Assembly (NCBI RefSeq): GCF_900113065.1
Contig: NZ_FOOA01000009.1
Span: 1-64,000 of the forward strand
Direction: 5' to 3'
Length of the DNA: 64,000 bases
Source: Aureimonas phyllosphaerae
GTDB taxonomy: Bacteria; Pseudomonadota; Alphaproteobacteria; Rhizobiales; Rhizobiaceae
Within the stretch, counting starts at the first letter, position 1, and every line of letters starts with the position of its first letter. The position numbers and the translations under genes are program-made. The notes under the pieces are model-generated. The model made no database searches. It was not told the DNA's origin and saw nothing but the letters and a program-made list of their open reading frames with translations. This document shows, one piece after another, positions 7,460 through 16,844 of this stretch.

Positions 7460-8584
7460 TTAAGGCTGGGGCAGGTGTCCCCGTGCCTCGTCCTGTCCGA
7501 GTTCGGCCCCCGCGATCTTCTCGCCGCGCCGGATCAGCTTCTCGGTGGAGATCAGGATCTGATCGACGTCGCGCGCCGTCTGGCCGAGATGGGTCTTCAA
7601 TGCCGCGACCCGCGCGTCGAGCCGCTGCAGGTCTTCCGACAGAAGAACCACCTCGCGCTGGATGAGCCCCGCCTCGCGCCGCATGCGCTGGTCCTTCAGG
7701 AGCGCCTTCACCACCTCGATCGACAGCATCAGGAGCGAGGGCGAGACGATCACCACGCGCGCGCGGTGCGCCCGCTGGATGATGTCGCCGAAATGCTCGT
7801 TGATCTCGGCAAAGACCGACTCCGACGGCACGAAGATGAAGGCGGTGTCCTGCGTCTCGCCAGGCAGGAGGTACTTCTCCGACACGGCGCGCACGTGCAC
7901 CTCCATGTCGCGGCGCAGGCGCGCGGCGGCGACATCCCGCGCCTCGTCGCTCGGCGCCTCGCGGAACGCCGTCCAGGCCTCGAGCGGGAACTTCGCGTCC
8001 ACCACCAGCGCCGGCGCGCCGTTCGGCATCGGGATCAGGCAGTCCGGCCGCTTGCCGTTCGAGAGCGTCGCCTGGAACGAGTAGGCGCCGGGCGGCAGGG
8101 CGTCCATGACGATCGCTTCCATCCGCGCCTGCCCGAAGGCGCCGCGCGCCTGCTTGTTGGCGAGGATGTCCTGCAGCCGCACGACCTCGCCGGCGAGCCC
8201 CTGGATCTGCCCCTGCGCCCGGTCGATCACCGCGAGCCGCTCGGCGAGCCGCGACAGCGTCTCGCCGGTGCGCGCCTGCGCCTCGGTCAGGGAATGGCCG
8301 ACACGCTGGCCCATGCCGTCGAGCCGTTCCGACACGGCGCGAGCGAGGTCGGCCTGGCGCGCGCCGAGCATATCGCCCATCGACTGGACGCGTCCGGCAA
8401 GCTCCGCCTGCGCCTGCAGGATGTCCTGCGCGGTCTCGCCCTCACGGCGTGGGCGACGCCAGACCATCCGGACGAGGAGCGCCAGGATGCCGAGCAGGAG
8501 CAGCGCCTCGCCCCATGAGAGCGCGATGCCGAACGGGGCGGCCAGCGGGCGGTCGAGAAAGGCGGCGAGGGCGGAGAATTCCAT
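7460..8584 (-). CDS. rmuC: DNA recombination protein RmuC
   Basis: A 374-residue RmuC-family protein. The family limits inversions and rearrangements at repeats and has a nuclease-like core; the exact activity is not settled. One membrane segment lies near residues 18-40 (WGEALLLLGILALLVRMVW). A long coiled-coil-prone region follows to about 140, then the RmuC core with ARMEAIVMDALPPGAYSFQ, LVVDAKFPLEAW and TAFIFVPSESVFAEI. The start is the ATG at 8584, where homology begins; the frame extends 14 codons upstream without a convincing start. It is divergent from def with about 100 bases between them. The rmuC-def-fmt-truA arrangement is common in Hyphomicrobiales. Confidence 0.9.
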   Translation of the reverse strand: MEFSALAAFLDRPLAAPFGIALSWGEALLLLGILALLVRMVWRRPRREGETAQDILQAQAELAGRVQSMGDMLGARQADLARAVSERLDGMGQRVGHSLTEAQARTGETLSRLAERLAVIDRAQGQIQGLAGEVVRLQDILANKQARGAFGQARMEAIVMDALPPGAYSFQATLSNGKRPDCLIPMPNGAPALVVDAKFPLEAWTAFREAPSDEARDVAAARLRRDMEVHVRAVSEKYLLPGETQDTAFIFVPSESVFAEINEHFGDIIQRAHRARVVIVSPSLLMLSIEVVKALLKDQRMRREAGLIQREVVLLSEDLQRLDARVAALKTHLGQTARDVDQILISTEKLIRRGEKIAGAELGQDEARGHLPQP

Positions 8585-8682
8585 TGTTCCGAGGCTAGCC
8601 GATTCTGCGCGGGCGGGCCAGATCAAAACGGGAACATGCGGGCGTGGTTGACCGCTTGGCGGCTTGCGATTACCTGACGCCC

Positions 8683-9201
8683 ATGAGCGTCAAGCCCCTT
8701 GTCATCCTGCCCGATCCGATCCTGCGCCGGGCGTCCGAGCCGGTCTCCCGCGTCGACGACGCGCTGAAGCGTTTCACCGACGACATGCTGGAGACGATGT
8801 ACGATGCGCCCGGCATCGGTCTCGCCGCCATCCAGGTCGGCGAGCCGCTGCGCATCGTCACGATCGACCTGTCCAAGGAGGACGATCCGGAAAAGGCGCC
8901 GCAGGTCTTCCTGAACCCGGAGATCCTCTCCTCCTCCGACGAACGCTCGGTCTACGAGGAGGGATGCCTCTCGATCCCCGACTACTATGCCGAGGTCGAA
9001 CGGCCGGCCAAGGTCACGGTGCGCTATCTCGGCCTCGACGGGAAGACGCACGAGATCGAGGCCGACGGGCTCCTGGCCACCTGCCTCCAGCACGAGATCG
9101 ACCATCTCAACGGCGTGCTCTTCATCGACTACATCTCGAAGCTGAAGCGCGACATGGTGATCCGCAAGTTCTCCAAGGCCTCCAAGCGCGGCGGCGCGTG
9201 A
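8683..9201 (+). CDS. def: Peptide deformylase
   Basis: A 172-residue metalloenzyme that removes the formyl group from the N-terminal methionine of nascent proteins. All three family motifs are intact: [10 protein letters not shown] (44-53), EEGCLSIP (92-99, metal ligand Cys95) and QHEIDH (136-141, His137, Glu138, His141). The start at 8683 gives the usual N-terminus ([13 protein letters not shown]); the earlier in-frame codon at 8644 would add residues outside the family. It is followed seven bases later by fmt and then truA, so formylation and deformylation enzymes are probably co-transcribed. Confidence 0.97.
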   Translation: MSVKPLVILPDPILRRASEPVSRVDDALKRFTDDMLETMYDAPGIGLAAIQVGEPLRIVTIDLSKEDDPEKAPQVFLNPEILSSSDERSVYEEGCLSIPDYYAEVERPAKVTVRYLGLDGKTHEIEADGLLATCLQHEIDHLNGVLFIDYISKLKRDMVIRKFSKASKRGGA

Positions 9202-9208
9202 GCCGCCG

Positions 9209-10153
9209 ATGACCCTTCGCCTCGTCTTCATGGGAACGCCGGACTTCTCGGTCCCGACCTTGCGCGCGCTCCACGAGGCGGGCCACGAGATCGCCGCCGT
9301 CTACACGCAGCCGCCGCGCCCGGCCGGTCGCCGCGGCCTCGAAACGGTGCCCTCGCCGGTCGAGCAGGAAGCGCGCCGGCTGGGTCTTTCCGTCCGCAGC
9401 CCCGTCTCGCTGAAGGGCGCCGAGGAGCAGGCGGCCTTTGCCGCGCTCCAGGCCGACGTCGCCGTGGTCGTCGCCTACGGTCTTCTCCTGCCGAAGGCGA
9501 TCCTCGAGGCGCCGCGCTTCGGGGCGTTGAACGGCCACGGCTCGCTCCTGCCGCGCTGGCGGGGCGCCGCGCCCATCCAGCGGGCGATCGAGGCGGGCGA
9601 TACGGTGACCGGCATGATGGTGATGGGCATGGAGGCCGGCCTCGACACCGGCCCCGTCGCGCTGACAGAGGAGGTCGCGATCGGGCCGACCGACACGGCG
9701 CGCGAGGTGCACGACCGCCTGTCGGCGGCCTCCGCCGCCCTGATGGTCGAGGCGATGACCCGGCTCGAGGACGGCTCGCTCCGCTTCGAGACGCAGGACG
9801 CGATCGCCGCGCGAACGGGCCGCGAGGTGAAGTACGCCGCCAAGATCGAGAAGGGCGAGGCCGCCGTCGACTGGTCGCGGCCCGCCGCCGAGATCGCGCG
9901 GCGCATCAACGCCTTCTCGCCCTTTCCGGGCGCCTGGACGGTGCTCGGCGGCGAGCGGCTGAAGCTCCTGCGCGCGGCGGCCGAAGAGGGCGCGGGCGAG
10001 GCGGGCACGGCGCTCGACGACACGCTGCTGGTCGCGGCCGGCGAGGGGGCGGTGCGGCTTATCGAGGTGCAGAAGGCCGGCGGCAAGGCGAGCGACGCGG
10101 CGGGTTTGCTGCGCGGCGCCAAGGTGCCGGCCGGCACGCGCTTCGGCGCCTGA
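9209..10153 (+). CDS. fmt: Methionyl-tRNA formyltransferase
   Basis: A 314-residue enzyme that formylates initiator Met-tRNA using 10-formyltetrahydrofolate. The catalytic core is visible: Asn108 and His110 in [19 protein letters not shown], and Asp146 in EAGLDTGP. The C-terminal OB-like tRNA-binding domain begins at about residue 205 ([19 protein letters not shown]). Length matches the family. It starts seven bases after the def stop and ends four bases before truA, so the three genes look like one transcription unit. Confidence 0.97.
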   Translation: MTLRLVFMGTPDFSVPTLRALHEAGHEIAAVYTQPPRPAGRRGLETVPSPVEQEARRLGLSVRSPVSLKGAEEQAAFAALQADVAVVVAYGLLLPKAILEAPRFGALNGHGSLLPRWRGAAPIQRAIEAGDTVTGMMVMGMEAGLDTGPVALTEEVAIGPTDTAREVHDRLSAASAALMVEAMTRLEDGSLRFETQDAIAARTGREVKYAAKIEKGEAAVDWSRPAAEIARRINAFSPFPGAWTVLGGERLKLLRAAAEEGAGEAGTALDDTLLVAAGEGAVRLIEVQKAGGKASDAAGLLRGAKVPAGTRFGA

Positions 10154-10157
10154 CGCG

Positions 10158-11003
10158 ATGCCCCGCTACAAGCTGACCATCGAATACGACGGCTCGACCT
10201 ATTGCGGCTGGCAGCGCCAGAAGAACGGCATCTCGGTGCAGGAAACCGTGGAACGGGCGCTTCTCGCCTTCTGCGGCGAGGAGGTCACCCTGTTCGGCGC
10301 GGGGCGCACGGATGCCGGCGTCCATGCGACGGGGCAGGTCGCCCATGTCGACATCGCCAGGCGCTGGAAGACCGACACGGTGCGTGATGCCCTCAACGCG
10401 TATCTTCGCGAGGAGGGGGGTGTCGCGATCCTCGCCGCCGAAGAGGTGAGCGACGCGTTCGACGCGCGCTTCTCGGCGAGCAAGCGGCACTATCTCTACC
10501 GCATCCTCAACCGCCGCCCGCCGCCCTCGATCCTGAAGGGACAGGTCTGGTGGGTCTGGCGGCCGCTCGACGTCGCGGCGATGGACCGGGCCGCCAAGCG
10601 GCTTCTGGGCACCCACGACTTCAACACGTTCCGCTCGGTGAACTGCCAGGCGAAGAACCCGGTGCGCACGCTGGAGCGGCTCGACGTCGTGGCGGCGCCG
10701 GGCGGCGAGGTGCACCTCCATGCCTCCGCCCAGTCCTTCCTCCACAACCAGATCCGCTCCTTCGCGGGCTCGCTGAAGCTCGTCGGCGAGGGGCGCTGGA
10801 GCGAGGGCGATCTCGTCGCGGCGTTGGAGTCGCGCGACCGCAAGCGCTGCGGCCCCGTCGCCCCGCCGGACGGGCTCTACCTCACCCGCGTCGACTACGC
10901 GCCGGAAGCCACCTGGGGCGTGCCCCGCGCAGCGCCCGCGTCGCCTGCCTCACCCGACCGCCACGCCGAAGAGATCGGAGACGGCGGCGAAGGAGAGGAG
11001 TGA
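10158..11003 (+). CDS. truA: tRNA pseudouridine(38-40) synthase
   Basis: A 281-residue TruA enzyme that converts uridines 38-40 of the tRNA anticodon stem-loop to pseudouridine. The catalytic Asp52 lies in [15 protein letters not shown], and the second family block is [11 protein letters not shown]. The family fold ends at about residue 250 (GLYLTRVDY). The remaining 30 residues are low-complexity ([12 protein letters not shown] then [11 protein letters not shown]), and the last 54 bases overlap the 3' end of the convergent membrane-protein gene. That tail may be a read-through extension, not a functional part. Third gene of the def-fmt-truA unit. Confidence 0.95.
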   Translation: MPRYKLTIEYDGSTYCGWQRQKNGISVQETVERALLAFCGEEVTLFGAGRTDAGVHATGQVAHVDIARRWKTDTVRDALNAYLREEGGVAILAAEEVSDAFDARFSASKRHYLYRILNRRPPPSILKGQVWWVWRPLDVAAMDRAAKRLLGTHDFNTFRSVNCQAKNPVRTLERLDVVAAPGGEVHLHASAQSFLHNQIRSFAGSLKLVGEGRWSEGDLVAALESRDRKRCGPVAPPDGLYLTRVDYAPEATWGVPRAAPASPASPDRHAEEIGDGGEGEE

Positions 11004-11579
11004 GACGAAGATCATCATCGTGACGATGGCGATCGCGAGCGGGATGTCGCAGTTCGTCGCCACCGCGATCAGCCGCACCGTCAGCCCGATCGACAGGAGC
11101 GCGATGACGAGGCCGAGGACTTGCGTGAGTTCGCTCGGGCCTCCGACGAGGAGGAGCACGAAGAACGGCGAGAACACCCAGGTCAGGAACGCCCCGCCCC
11201 AGTTCACCGCGACCACGAACGGCACCATGCGCCGCTCGAAGCCGATGTGCCGGGCGGCGATGCCGACGAGGAAGAGCGGCAGGAGCCAGGCCGTCAGATC
11301 GGCCAGCGCATGGGCGGCCAGCGCCGTGACGGGGCTCGCCGCGCTGAAGCCGCGCTCGACGCGCTCGAACTCCAGCCAGGACAGGGCCGTCGGCGGCAGC
11401 GCCACGACCAGCGCCGCGAAGGAACGCCAGAACCCGTCCGCCGACAGGTCGAACCGGTCGAGGCCGCGCCGGTCCCCGGCCATCAGGCGCCAGGCACCGG
11501 TGAAATAGCGCCCGATCTCGGGCAGCGTCGGCAGGAAGTCAGGACTGGGCGGCGAACCAGCGGGCAACGAAGGTTTCAT
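10950..11579 (-). CDS. Integral membrane protein of unknown function
   Basis: A 209-residue hydrophobic protein with about five predicted membrane segments ([60 protein letters not shown] through [13 protein letters not shown], and [19 protein letters not shown]). Its first 41 bases overlap the end of dapE on the same strand, which suggests translational coupling. Its 3' end overlaps truA by 54 bases in the convergent direction. Membrane proteins at this position between truA and dapE recur in Hyphomicrobiales, but I know of no assigned role. The start at 11579 is the first Met and fits the coupling; a start further in cannot be excluded. Confidence 0.7.
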   Translation of the reverse strand: MKPSLPAGSPPSPDFLPTLPEIGRYFTGAWRLMAGDRRGLDRFDLSADGFWRSFAALVVALPPTALSWLEFERVERGFSAASPVTALAAHALADLTAWLLPLFLVGIAARHIGFERRMVPFVVAVNWGGAFLTWVFSPFFVLLLVGGPSELTQVLGLVIALLSIGLTVRLIAVATNCDIPLAIAIVTMMIFVSLLSFAAVSDLFGVAVG

Positions 11580-12708
11580 AGATAGCCGTCAGCGTTTCGA
11601 GGTCCGAGAGGGCGACCCTCTCATTGGCCATATGCATGGTGGCGCCGACAAGGCCGAATTCCACCACCGGGCAGTGGTTCTTGATGAAACGCGCGTCCGA
11701 CGTGCCTCCGGAGGTGGAGAGTTCGGGCCGGCGCCCGGTCACCGTCTCCACCGCCACCGAAAGCGCCTGCGTCAGGGGGCCGGGTGCGGTCACGAAGACG
11801 TCCGACACCGGCTCGCGCCAAGAGATCTCGTAAGGAGCCCCCCCAAGCGCCGCTTCGATCCGCCGCAGGAGCTCGGCGCGCAGCGTCTCCGGCGTCCAGC
11901 GGTCGTTGAAGCGCACGTTGAATGCGATGGTGACGCGGCCGGCGATGACGTTGGTCGCCGCGTTGCCGGTGTCGACCGCGGTGATCTCGAGATTCGAGGG
12001 CTGGAACGCCTCGCTGCCCGCATCGAGCGGCGGCTCGTTCAGCGCGTCGACCGCGGCGGCCAGGCGGCGCATCGGATTGTCGGCAAGGTGCGGATAGGCG
12101 ACATGGCCCTGCCGCCCGAGAAGTGCGAGGCGCCCCGACAGCGAGCCGCGCCGCCCGATCTTGATCATGTCGCCGAGCCGCTGCGGGTTGGTGGGCTCGC
12201 CGACGAGGCAGGCGTCGAACCGCTCGCCCCGCGCTTCGGCGAACTCGAGGAGCTTCACCGTCCCGTTGATCGCCGGCCCTTCCTCGTCGCCCGTGATGAG
12301 GAGGGAGACGCGTCCCCCGTCCAACGCGCCGCGTGCTTGGAGGCGGGCCAGCGCCGCGACGAAGCAGGCGATGCCGCCCTTCATGTCCACCGCGCCGCGC
12401 CCGAACATCTCGCCGTTCTCGACCGCACCGGAGAACGGCCCGTGCCGCCAGTCCGCCTCGGGCCCCGGCGGCACAACGTCGGTGTGGCCGGCAAAGCAGA
12501 GATGCGGGCCCGTCTCGCCGCGCCGGGCCAGGAGATTCTCGACATTCGGCGTGCCGGCCTCCGTGAACACCGGGCGCTCGATCGCAAAGCCCAAGGGCGT
12601 GAGCAGCCCGGCGAGTTCCGCGAGCGCGCCGCCCTCGTCCGGCGTCACGGACGGGCAGCGCAGGAGGCGCAGGAGATTCGCGGCGGGATCGATGGGGAGC
12701 GTTGTCAT
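11539..12708 (-). CDS. dapE: Succinyl-diaminopimelate desuccinylase
   Basis: A 389-residue M20-family zinc hydrolase that releases succinate from N-succinyl-LL-2,6-diaminopimelate, a late step to meso-diaminopimelate and lysine. Metal ligands and the catalytic base are visible: His75 and Asp77 in [11 protein letters not shown], Asp108 in AVDMKGG, Glu142-Glu143 in TGDEEGPA, and a C-terminal His. [10 protein letters not shown] is the usual DapE block. The Met at 12708 is chosen because homology starts there; the frame continues 30 codons upstream. dapD, the succinylating enzyme of the same pathway, lies 1.8 kb away on the same strand, with a lytic transglycosylase between them. Confidence 0.96.
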   Translation of the reverse strand: MTTLPIDPAANLLRLLRCPSVTPDEGGALAELAGLLTPLGFAIERPVFTEAGTPNVENLLARRGETGPHLCFAGHTDVVPPGPEADWRHGPFSGAVENGEMFGRGAVDMKGGIACFVAALARLQARGALDGGRVSLLITGDEEGPAINGTVKLLEFAEARGERFDACLVGEPTNPQRLGDMIKIGRRGSLSGRLALLGRQGHVAYPHLADNPMRRLAAAVDALNEPPLDAGSEAFQPSNLEITAVDTGNAATNVIAGRVTIAFNVRFNDRWTPETLRAELLRRIEAALGGAPYEISWREPVSDVFVTAPGPLTQALSVAVETVTGRRPELSTSGGTSDARFIKNHCPVVEFGLVGATMHMANERVALSDLETLTAIYETFVARWFAAQS

Positions 12709-13014
12709 GGCCCCCGGTTTAGCGTCCGCGACCGGGCTCGGATACGATTTTTCCACCCGTCCCGGAACCTTTCGTCGCAGGAGCGGCCGACGAATCATCG
12801 CGCGGATTCAGTCGGATAGTGTGGCGCGACCTTGTCTGGAATCTGTCAAGCTTGCCCGAAGCGCACGAATCCAACTTCGGTGGGGTGGTGTTTTTCGGTC
12901 ACGTTGCGCTAACCTTCGTGAACGCTTCGTAACCTTTCCCCCATTCCCGCCACGTTTCGGCCGGGTTTGGGAGGGCAAGGACGAGGTCGAGGGAAACGGC
13001 TGTGGGGACCTTGC
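12709..13014. other. Intergenic region between dapE and the lytic transglycosylase
   Basis: These 306 bases separate divergent genes and should hold both promoters. I see no gene. One pattern stands out at 12911-12940: three consecutive 10-base units each starting with AAC (AACCTTCGTG, AACGCTTCGT, AACCTTTCCC), in phase with the DNA helix. No confident -35/-10 pair was found. Confidence 0.6.
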
Positions 13015-14388
13015 ATGATTGATCAGCGGGCTGTGGGAGCCCGGAGCGCGCGTGTGCGTTCCGGCCGGATGGTTTCGGTCGCCGGACTGGCGCTCCTCGC
13101 ACCGTTGATCCTGTCGGCCTGCGTGTCGGACGGCGACCGGATGGCCGGCACGGCCGACATGACCCCGAAGGCCGCCAAGGTGGCCGATGCCGCCTCGGCG
13201 TCCACGACCTCCCAAACGCCCGCCGCGCCGACCCGTTCCGTGGTCGAGATCGCCGCCAACGACGCCGGCCCGAGCCGCGTCATCCTGCCGACCGACCGTC
13301 CGGACACGGGCGCGGTCGAGGTCGCCGAGGCGAAGGGCGGCCGCGTCGTCCATGTTGCCGCAGCCGCGCCGACCGTGCCCGCAGCTACCGCGCCCGCCAC
13401 CGAGGATGCCGGCATCGCCTCGCGGGCGATCGACACTGCCGTCGCCGCGCATGAAACCGTGAAGGGCGGCGTCGTCGCCGCCAAGGACACCGTGGTCGCC
13501 GGCGCTTCGGCGGTCGGGTCTGGCGCAGTCACGATCGCATCCGCCGGCGCGCGCACGGTGCGCGATGCGGCCAAGGCGATCGGCGACACGATCACCGGCG
13601 ATCCGAAGATCGACCGCATGATCGAGAAGGCCGCCGACGACAACGACATTCCCCGCGAACTCGCCTACGCCGTCGTGCGGGTGGAAAGCCACTACAATCC
13701 GCGAGCCCGCGGCTCCGGCGTCTACGGCCTCTCCCAGATCAAGCCCGCCACCGCGCGCGGCCTCGGCTTCGACGGGCCGGCGGAAGCCCTCCTCGACCCC
13801 GAGACCAACCTTCGCTACGGCATGCGCTACCTGAAGGGCGCCTGGGAGCAGGGCAACGGCGACGTCTGCCAGACCGCGATGAAGTACAAGGGCGGCCACC
13901 GCACCACGGTGATGTCGAAGTCCGCCAGCGTCTACTGCTCCAACGTCAAGCGGCACATGGCCGCGATCCGCGCCCGCAAGTCGCCCGCCATGGGCGGCGA
14001 GGCGCCGACGCTGGTCGCCGCCGTCGAGCCCACCGTGCGCTCCGGCCTGATCGCGCGCGAAGTCGCCGCCCAGCCGGCCGCCGCGCGCAAGGCCGTGGCC
14101 ATCGCCATGGCGCCGGAGGCCGCAGCGCCCGCCACCAACGCCGCCGCCGCCGTCCTCACCGTGCCGGCCGCCAGCGCGCCGGTGCCGGTCGCACGGCCCG
14201 TGCGCGTCGCCGAGAACGCGCCGCGCCCGGCGAGCCCCAAGGCATCCGACGGCTCGATCGGGGTCGGCTCGATGGTGGGCGGGCGCGTCGTGCGCCGCGA
14301 GCAGCCCGACGTCGGCCGGTTCGGCGATGCGTTCGACGCCAGCGCGCCCGCTAGCGCGGCGCCCGTGGGCGGTCTCGGCTTCAACTGA
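13015..14388 (+). CDS. Lytic transglycosylase (SLT domain), probable lipoprotein
   Basis: About 457 residues. Near the N-terminus a lipoprotein signal (MVSVAGLALLAPLILSAC, lipobox LSAC) implies membrane anchoring. An Ala-rich low-complexity stretch follows to about residue 195. The SLT domain spans about 200-320: AYAVVRVESHYNPRA holds the catalytic Glu, then GSGVYGLSQIKPATARGLG and LRYGMRYLKGAWEQG. It would cleave glycan strands in the wall to give 1,6-anhydromuramic ends. A second Ala/Pro-rich region fills the C-terminus. The Met at 13015 gives an 18-residue Arg-rich extension before the signal; the Met at 13069 would place the signal at the very N-terminus and is a good alternative. A terminator follows at 14411. 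Confidence 0.85.
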   Translation: MIDQRAVGARSARVRSGRMVSVAGLALLAPLILSACVSDGDRMAGTADMTPKAAKVADAASASTTSQTPAAPTRSVVEIAANDAGPSRVILPTDRPDTGAVEVAEAKGGRVVHVAAAAPTVPAATAPATEDAGIASRAIDTAVAAHETVKGGVVAAKDTVVAGASAVGSGAVTIASAGARTVRDAAKAIGDTITGDPKIDRMIEKAADDNDIPRELAYAVVRVESHYNPRARGSGVYGLSQIKPATARGLGFDGPAEALLDPETNLRYGMRYLKGAWEQGNGDVCQTAMKYKGGHRTTVMSKSASVYCSNVKRHMAAIRARKSPAMGGEAPTLVAAVEPTVRSGLIAREVAAQPAAARKAVAIAMAPEAAAPATNAAAAVLTVPAASAPVPVARPVRVAENAPRPASPKASDGSIGVGSMVGGRVVRREQPDVGRFGDAFDASAPASAAPVGGLGFN

Positions 14389-14410
14389 GCCGGTCACGAG
14401 GTTTCTATGA

Positions 14411-14445
14411 AAAAGACCCGGAGCGCTGAGCTCCGGGCCTCTTTC
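14411..14445. terminator. Rho-independent terminator between convergent genes
   Basis: An 8-base stem (CCCGGAGC / GCTCCGGG) with a 5-base loop, preceded by AAAAGA and followed by CCTCTTT. It lies between the lytic transglycosylase stop and the dapD stop and probably serves both strands. Confidence 0.75.
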
Positions 14446-14471
14446 GTTGGCAGGTGGTCTTGCGCAGCGCG

Positions 14472-15326
14472 TCAGGCGCGCAGGAGATCGTTGATCGAGG
14501 TCTTGGAGCGGGTGCGCTCGTCGACGCGCTTGACGATCACGGCGCAGTAGAGCGCCGGGCCCGCCTCGCCGTTGCCCATCGCCTTGCCCGGCAGCGAGCC
14601 GGCGACGACGACGGAGTAGGGCGGCACCTCGCCGTAGGTGATCGAGCCCGTCTCGCGGTCGACGATCTTGGTCGACTGGCCGATGAAGACGCCCATGCCG
14701 AGCACCGAGCCCTCGCGCACGATGCAGCCCTCGACCACTTCGGAGCGGGCGCCGATGAAGCAGTTGTCCTCGATGATCGTCGGGCCGGCCTGCAGCGGCT
14801 CGAGCACGCCGCCGATCCCGACGCCCCCCGAAAGGTGGACATGCGCGCCGATCTGGGCGCAGGAGCCGACCGTCGCCCAGGTGTCGACCATCGTGCCTTC
14901 GCCGACGGAGGCGCCGAGGTTGACGAAGCTCGGCATCAGGATGGCGTTCCGGCCGATATGGGCCGAACGGCGCACGATGGCGCCCGGCACCGCACGAAAG
15001 CCTGCCTCGCGGAAGCGGGCGGCATCCCAGCCGTCGAACTTCGAGGGCACCTTGTCCCACCAGGTCGCGCCGCCGGGGCCGCCCGCGATGGGTTCCATGT
15101 CGTTGAGGCGGAACGACAGGAGGACGGCCTTCTTCAGCCACTGGTGAACGGTCCAGATGCCGTCGTCCCCACGCGTCGCCACCTTCGCCTCGCCCCGGTC
15201 GAGGAGGCCGAGCGCCGCCTCCACCGCCTCGCGGACCTCGCCCGTCGTGTCCGGGGAGATGCCGTCGCGCCGGTCGAACGCGGCTTCGATCGTGGTTTCG
15301 AGGTCGGCGTGGGCGGCAGCGGACAT
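14472..15326 (-). CDS. dapD: 2,3,4,5-tetrahydropyridine-2,6-dicarboxylate N-succinyltransferase
   Basis: A 284-residue acyltransferase that transfers succinyl from succinyl-CoA to tetrahydrodipicolinate in the succinylase branch of lysine/diaminopimelate synthesis. A helical N-terminal domain (1-100) precedes a left-handed beta-helix made of hexapeptide repeats (about 105-240), seen as [38 protein letters not shown] and [19 protein letters not shown]. The C-terminal strand ends [10 protein letters not shown]. Length and order match the enzymes of rhizobia. It is divergent from the LOG-family gene and converges on the lytic transglycosylase gene. Confidence 0.97.
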   Translation of the reverse strand: MSAAAHADLETTIEAAFDRRDGISPDTTGEVREAVEAALGLLDRGEAKVATRGDDGIWTVHQWLKKAVLLSFRLNDMEPIAGGPGGATWWDKVPSKFDGWDAARFREAGFRAVPGAIVRRSAHIGRNAILMPSFVNLGASVGEGTMVDTWATVGSCAQIGAHVHLSGGVGIGGVLEPLQAGPTIIEDNCFIGARSEVVEGCIVREGSVLGMGVFIGQSTKIVDRETGSITYGEVPPYSVVVAGSLPGKAMGNGEAGPALYCAVIVKRVDERTRSKTSINDLLRA

Positions 15327-15471
15327 GGGGCTTCGTCTCCGGGGTCTGGGGCCAATCGAGGGATCGCGCCTCTCCTAGAGGCAGCGCGGAAGGGGCACAA
15401 GGCTTGCCCCCGTCCCGCAACAGTCTCTAAACCCTTGGAGCTTCGGCAGAGCACATGGCAGGCAGGCGAAA

Positions 15472-16347
15472 ATGGCCGACGACGATTCGACGAACACTGC
15501 ACCCGCGCCAGTGGCACCGGCCGGGACCTGGGTCCCCTTTCCCTCGGCCGGCGACGACAAGAAGCGTCAGGAGGCGAAGCCCAGGACCCCGCAGACGCTG
15601 TCGCCGACCTACCGGCTCGCCTACGACGATCCGGATTTCCTGACCTCGGAGGCGACGCGCGGCGTCCGGCTGCAGCTCGAGCTGATGAAGCCAGAGCTCG
15701 CGCTGATCGAGGCCGGGATCCTCTCCACCGTGGTCTTGTTCGGCGGCGCGCGCATCCCCGAGCCCGGCCAAGCGGCCTGGGCGGCGCGCAACGCGGGCCA
15801 GAAGGCGCGCCTCGAAGCGAACAGCCGCTACTACGAGGAGGCGAGACGCTTCGCGCGCCTCGCCTCGCAGCACTCGGCCAACTCGTCGGGCGGCAAGGAG
15901 TTCGTGATCGTCACCGGCGGCGGGCCGGGGGTGATGGAAGCCGGCAACCGCGGCGCCGCCGATGTCGGCGCCGTCTCGATCGCGCTCAACATCACCCTGC
16001 CGCACGAGCAGGCGCCCAATCCTTATGCGACGCCCGAGCTCTGTTTCAATTTCCACTACTTCGCCACGCGCAAGATGCACTTCCTGTTCCGCGCCAAGGC
16101 GATGGCGATCTTCCCGGGCGGCTTCGGCACGCTCGACGAGCTGTTCGAGGCGCTGACGCTGATCCAGACCGGGCGCATGGCGCGCATCCCGGTTCTTCTC
16201 TTCGGGGCCGAGTTCTGGCGCCGGCTCGTCGACTTCGAGTTCCTCGCCGAGGAGGGAACGATCGCGCCGGCCGATCTCGACCTGTTCCGCATGGTGGATA
16301 CGGCCGAGGAGGGGTGGGAGGCAATCCGCAGCTTCTACGGCTTCTGA
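15472..16347 (+). CDS. LOG-family nucleotide phosphoribohydrolase-like protein
   Basis: A 291-residue protein of the TIGR00730/LOG family (Rossmann fold, formerly called lysine decarboxylase). Characterised members hydrolyse N6-substituted AMP to free cytokinin, or AMP to adenine plus ribose 5-phosphate. The core motifs are present: VTGGGPGVMEAGNRGA near 148-162, the Arg-Lys pair in FATRKMHF (200-201), and PGGFGTLDE (215-223). It is longer than plant-type LOGs (about 190-220) because of about 80 extra N-terminal residues, as in the long type II-like bacterial group. Its place next to dapD is conserved in rhizobia without a known pathway link. Substrate is not determinable here. Confidence 0.85.
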   Translation: MADDDSTNTAPAPVAPAGTWVPFPSAGDDKKRQEAKPRTPQTLSPTYRLAYDDPDFLTSEATRGVRLQLELMKPELALIEAGILSTVVLFGGARIPEPGQAAWAARNAGQKARLEANSRYYEEARRFARLASQHSANSSGGKEFVIVTGGGPGVMEAGNRGAADVGAVSIALNITLPHEQAPNPYATPELCFNFHYFATRKMHFLFRAKAMAIFPGGFGTLDELFEALTLIQTGRMARIPVLLFGAEFWRRLVDFEFLAEEGTIAPADLDLFRMVDTAEEGWEAIRSFYGF

Positions 16348-16355
16348 CGCCCGGA

Positions 16356-16380
16356 GGAACCCGCATCCCCGGCTTCCGTT
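16356..16380 (+). promoter_or_regulatory. Sigma-EcfG-type promoter for the small gene at 16416
   Basis: GGAAC at 16356-16360, 16 bases, then CGTT at 16377-16380. This is a perfect match to the alphaproteobacterial general stress promoter GGAAC-N16/17-CGTT, ending 35 bases before the start codon. Confidence 0.7.
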
Positions 16381-16415
16381 TCGCCCTCGACAATATGAAC
16401 GAGCGGAGACGGACG

Positions 16416-16724
16416 ATGGGCGGCGAAGACACCGATTCGGAAATGATGCGGCGACAGCAGGCGATGGACGTCGCGGAAACGATCCCGCCGGACGAGACGC
16501 GCGAGCGCCGTCCCGCCTCCGACAGCGACCCAATGAGCGCGTCGGCGCGTGCGGCGGCAAAGGCCGGAACCGCCGGCGCTGCGGAATGGGCCGAGGATGC
16601 CGTCCTTCGCCAGAACCAGGCAGGCCTGCCGCCGGCTCAGGCAACTGCCGGGCACCCCGCCCGCGGCGGCGCCGTGCCGGAGGGCTCCCTCGCCAGCCCG
16701 GGCCGCTCCCTGCTCGGTGATTGA
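16416..16724 (+). CDS. Small hydrophilic protein, probable general-stress gene
   Basis: A 102-residue, charged, low-complexity protein with no signal peptide or membrane segment. The N-terminal half is rich in Glu, Asp and Arg; the rest is Ala/Gly-rich (SASARAAAKAGTAGAAEWAE) and ends SLASPGRSLLGD. It looks intrinsically disordered. The Met at 16416 is preferred over the one at 16395 because GGAG sits at 16405-16408 with seven-base spacing. A sigma-EcfG-type promoter lies directly upstream. The next gene is the BON-domain protein, also behind such a promoter. I do not recognise a family; a stress role is inferred from the promoter only. Confidence 0.6.
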   Translation: MGGEDTDSEMMRRQQAMDVAETIPPDETRERRPASDSDPMSASARAAAKAGTAGAAEWAEDAVLRQNQAGLPPAQATAGHPARGGAVPEGSLASPGRSLLGD

Positions 16725-16755
16725 TCACAATGGCGTCGGATTCATCGCGAGCGCT

Positions 16756-16781
16756 GGAACGCCCCTGCGATTCGGCTCGTT
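16756..16781 (+). promoter_or_regulatory. Sigma-EcfG-type promoter for the BON-domain gene
   Basis: GGAAC at 16756-16760, 17 bases, then CGTT at 16778-16781: a perfect general-stress promoter match. The -10 element ends 63 bases before the BON gene start. The region between the two genes has no other obvious promoter. Confidence 0.75.
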
Positions 16782-16844
16782 AGCCGCCTTGAGAACCGCT
16801 ATCGCAGCATTCGGCTCGGCGGCGGATATTCACGGGAGACCCGC

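Noticed and set aside
12808-15420. Very long minus-strand frame opposite the lytic transglycosylase and across dapD
   Set aside because: Composition is Arg/Gly/Ala-rich junk typical of antisense frames in GC-rich DNA, and real genes with clear motifs occupy the region in other frames.
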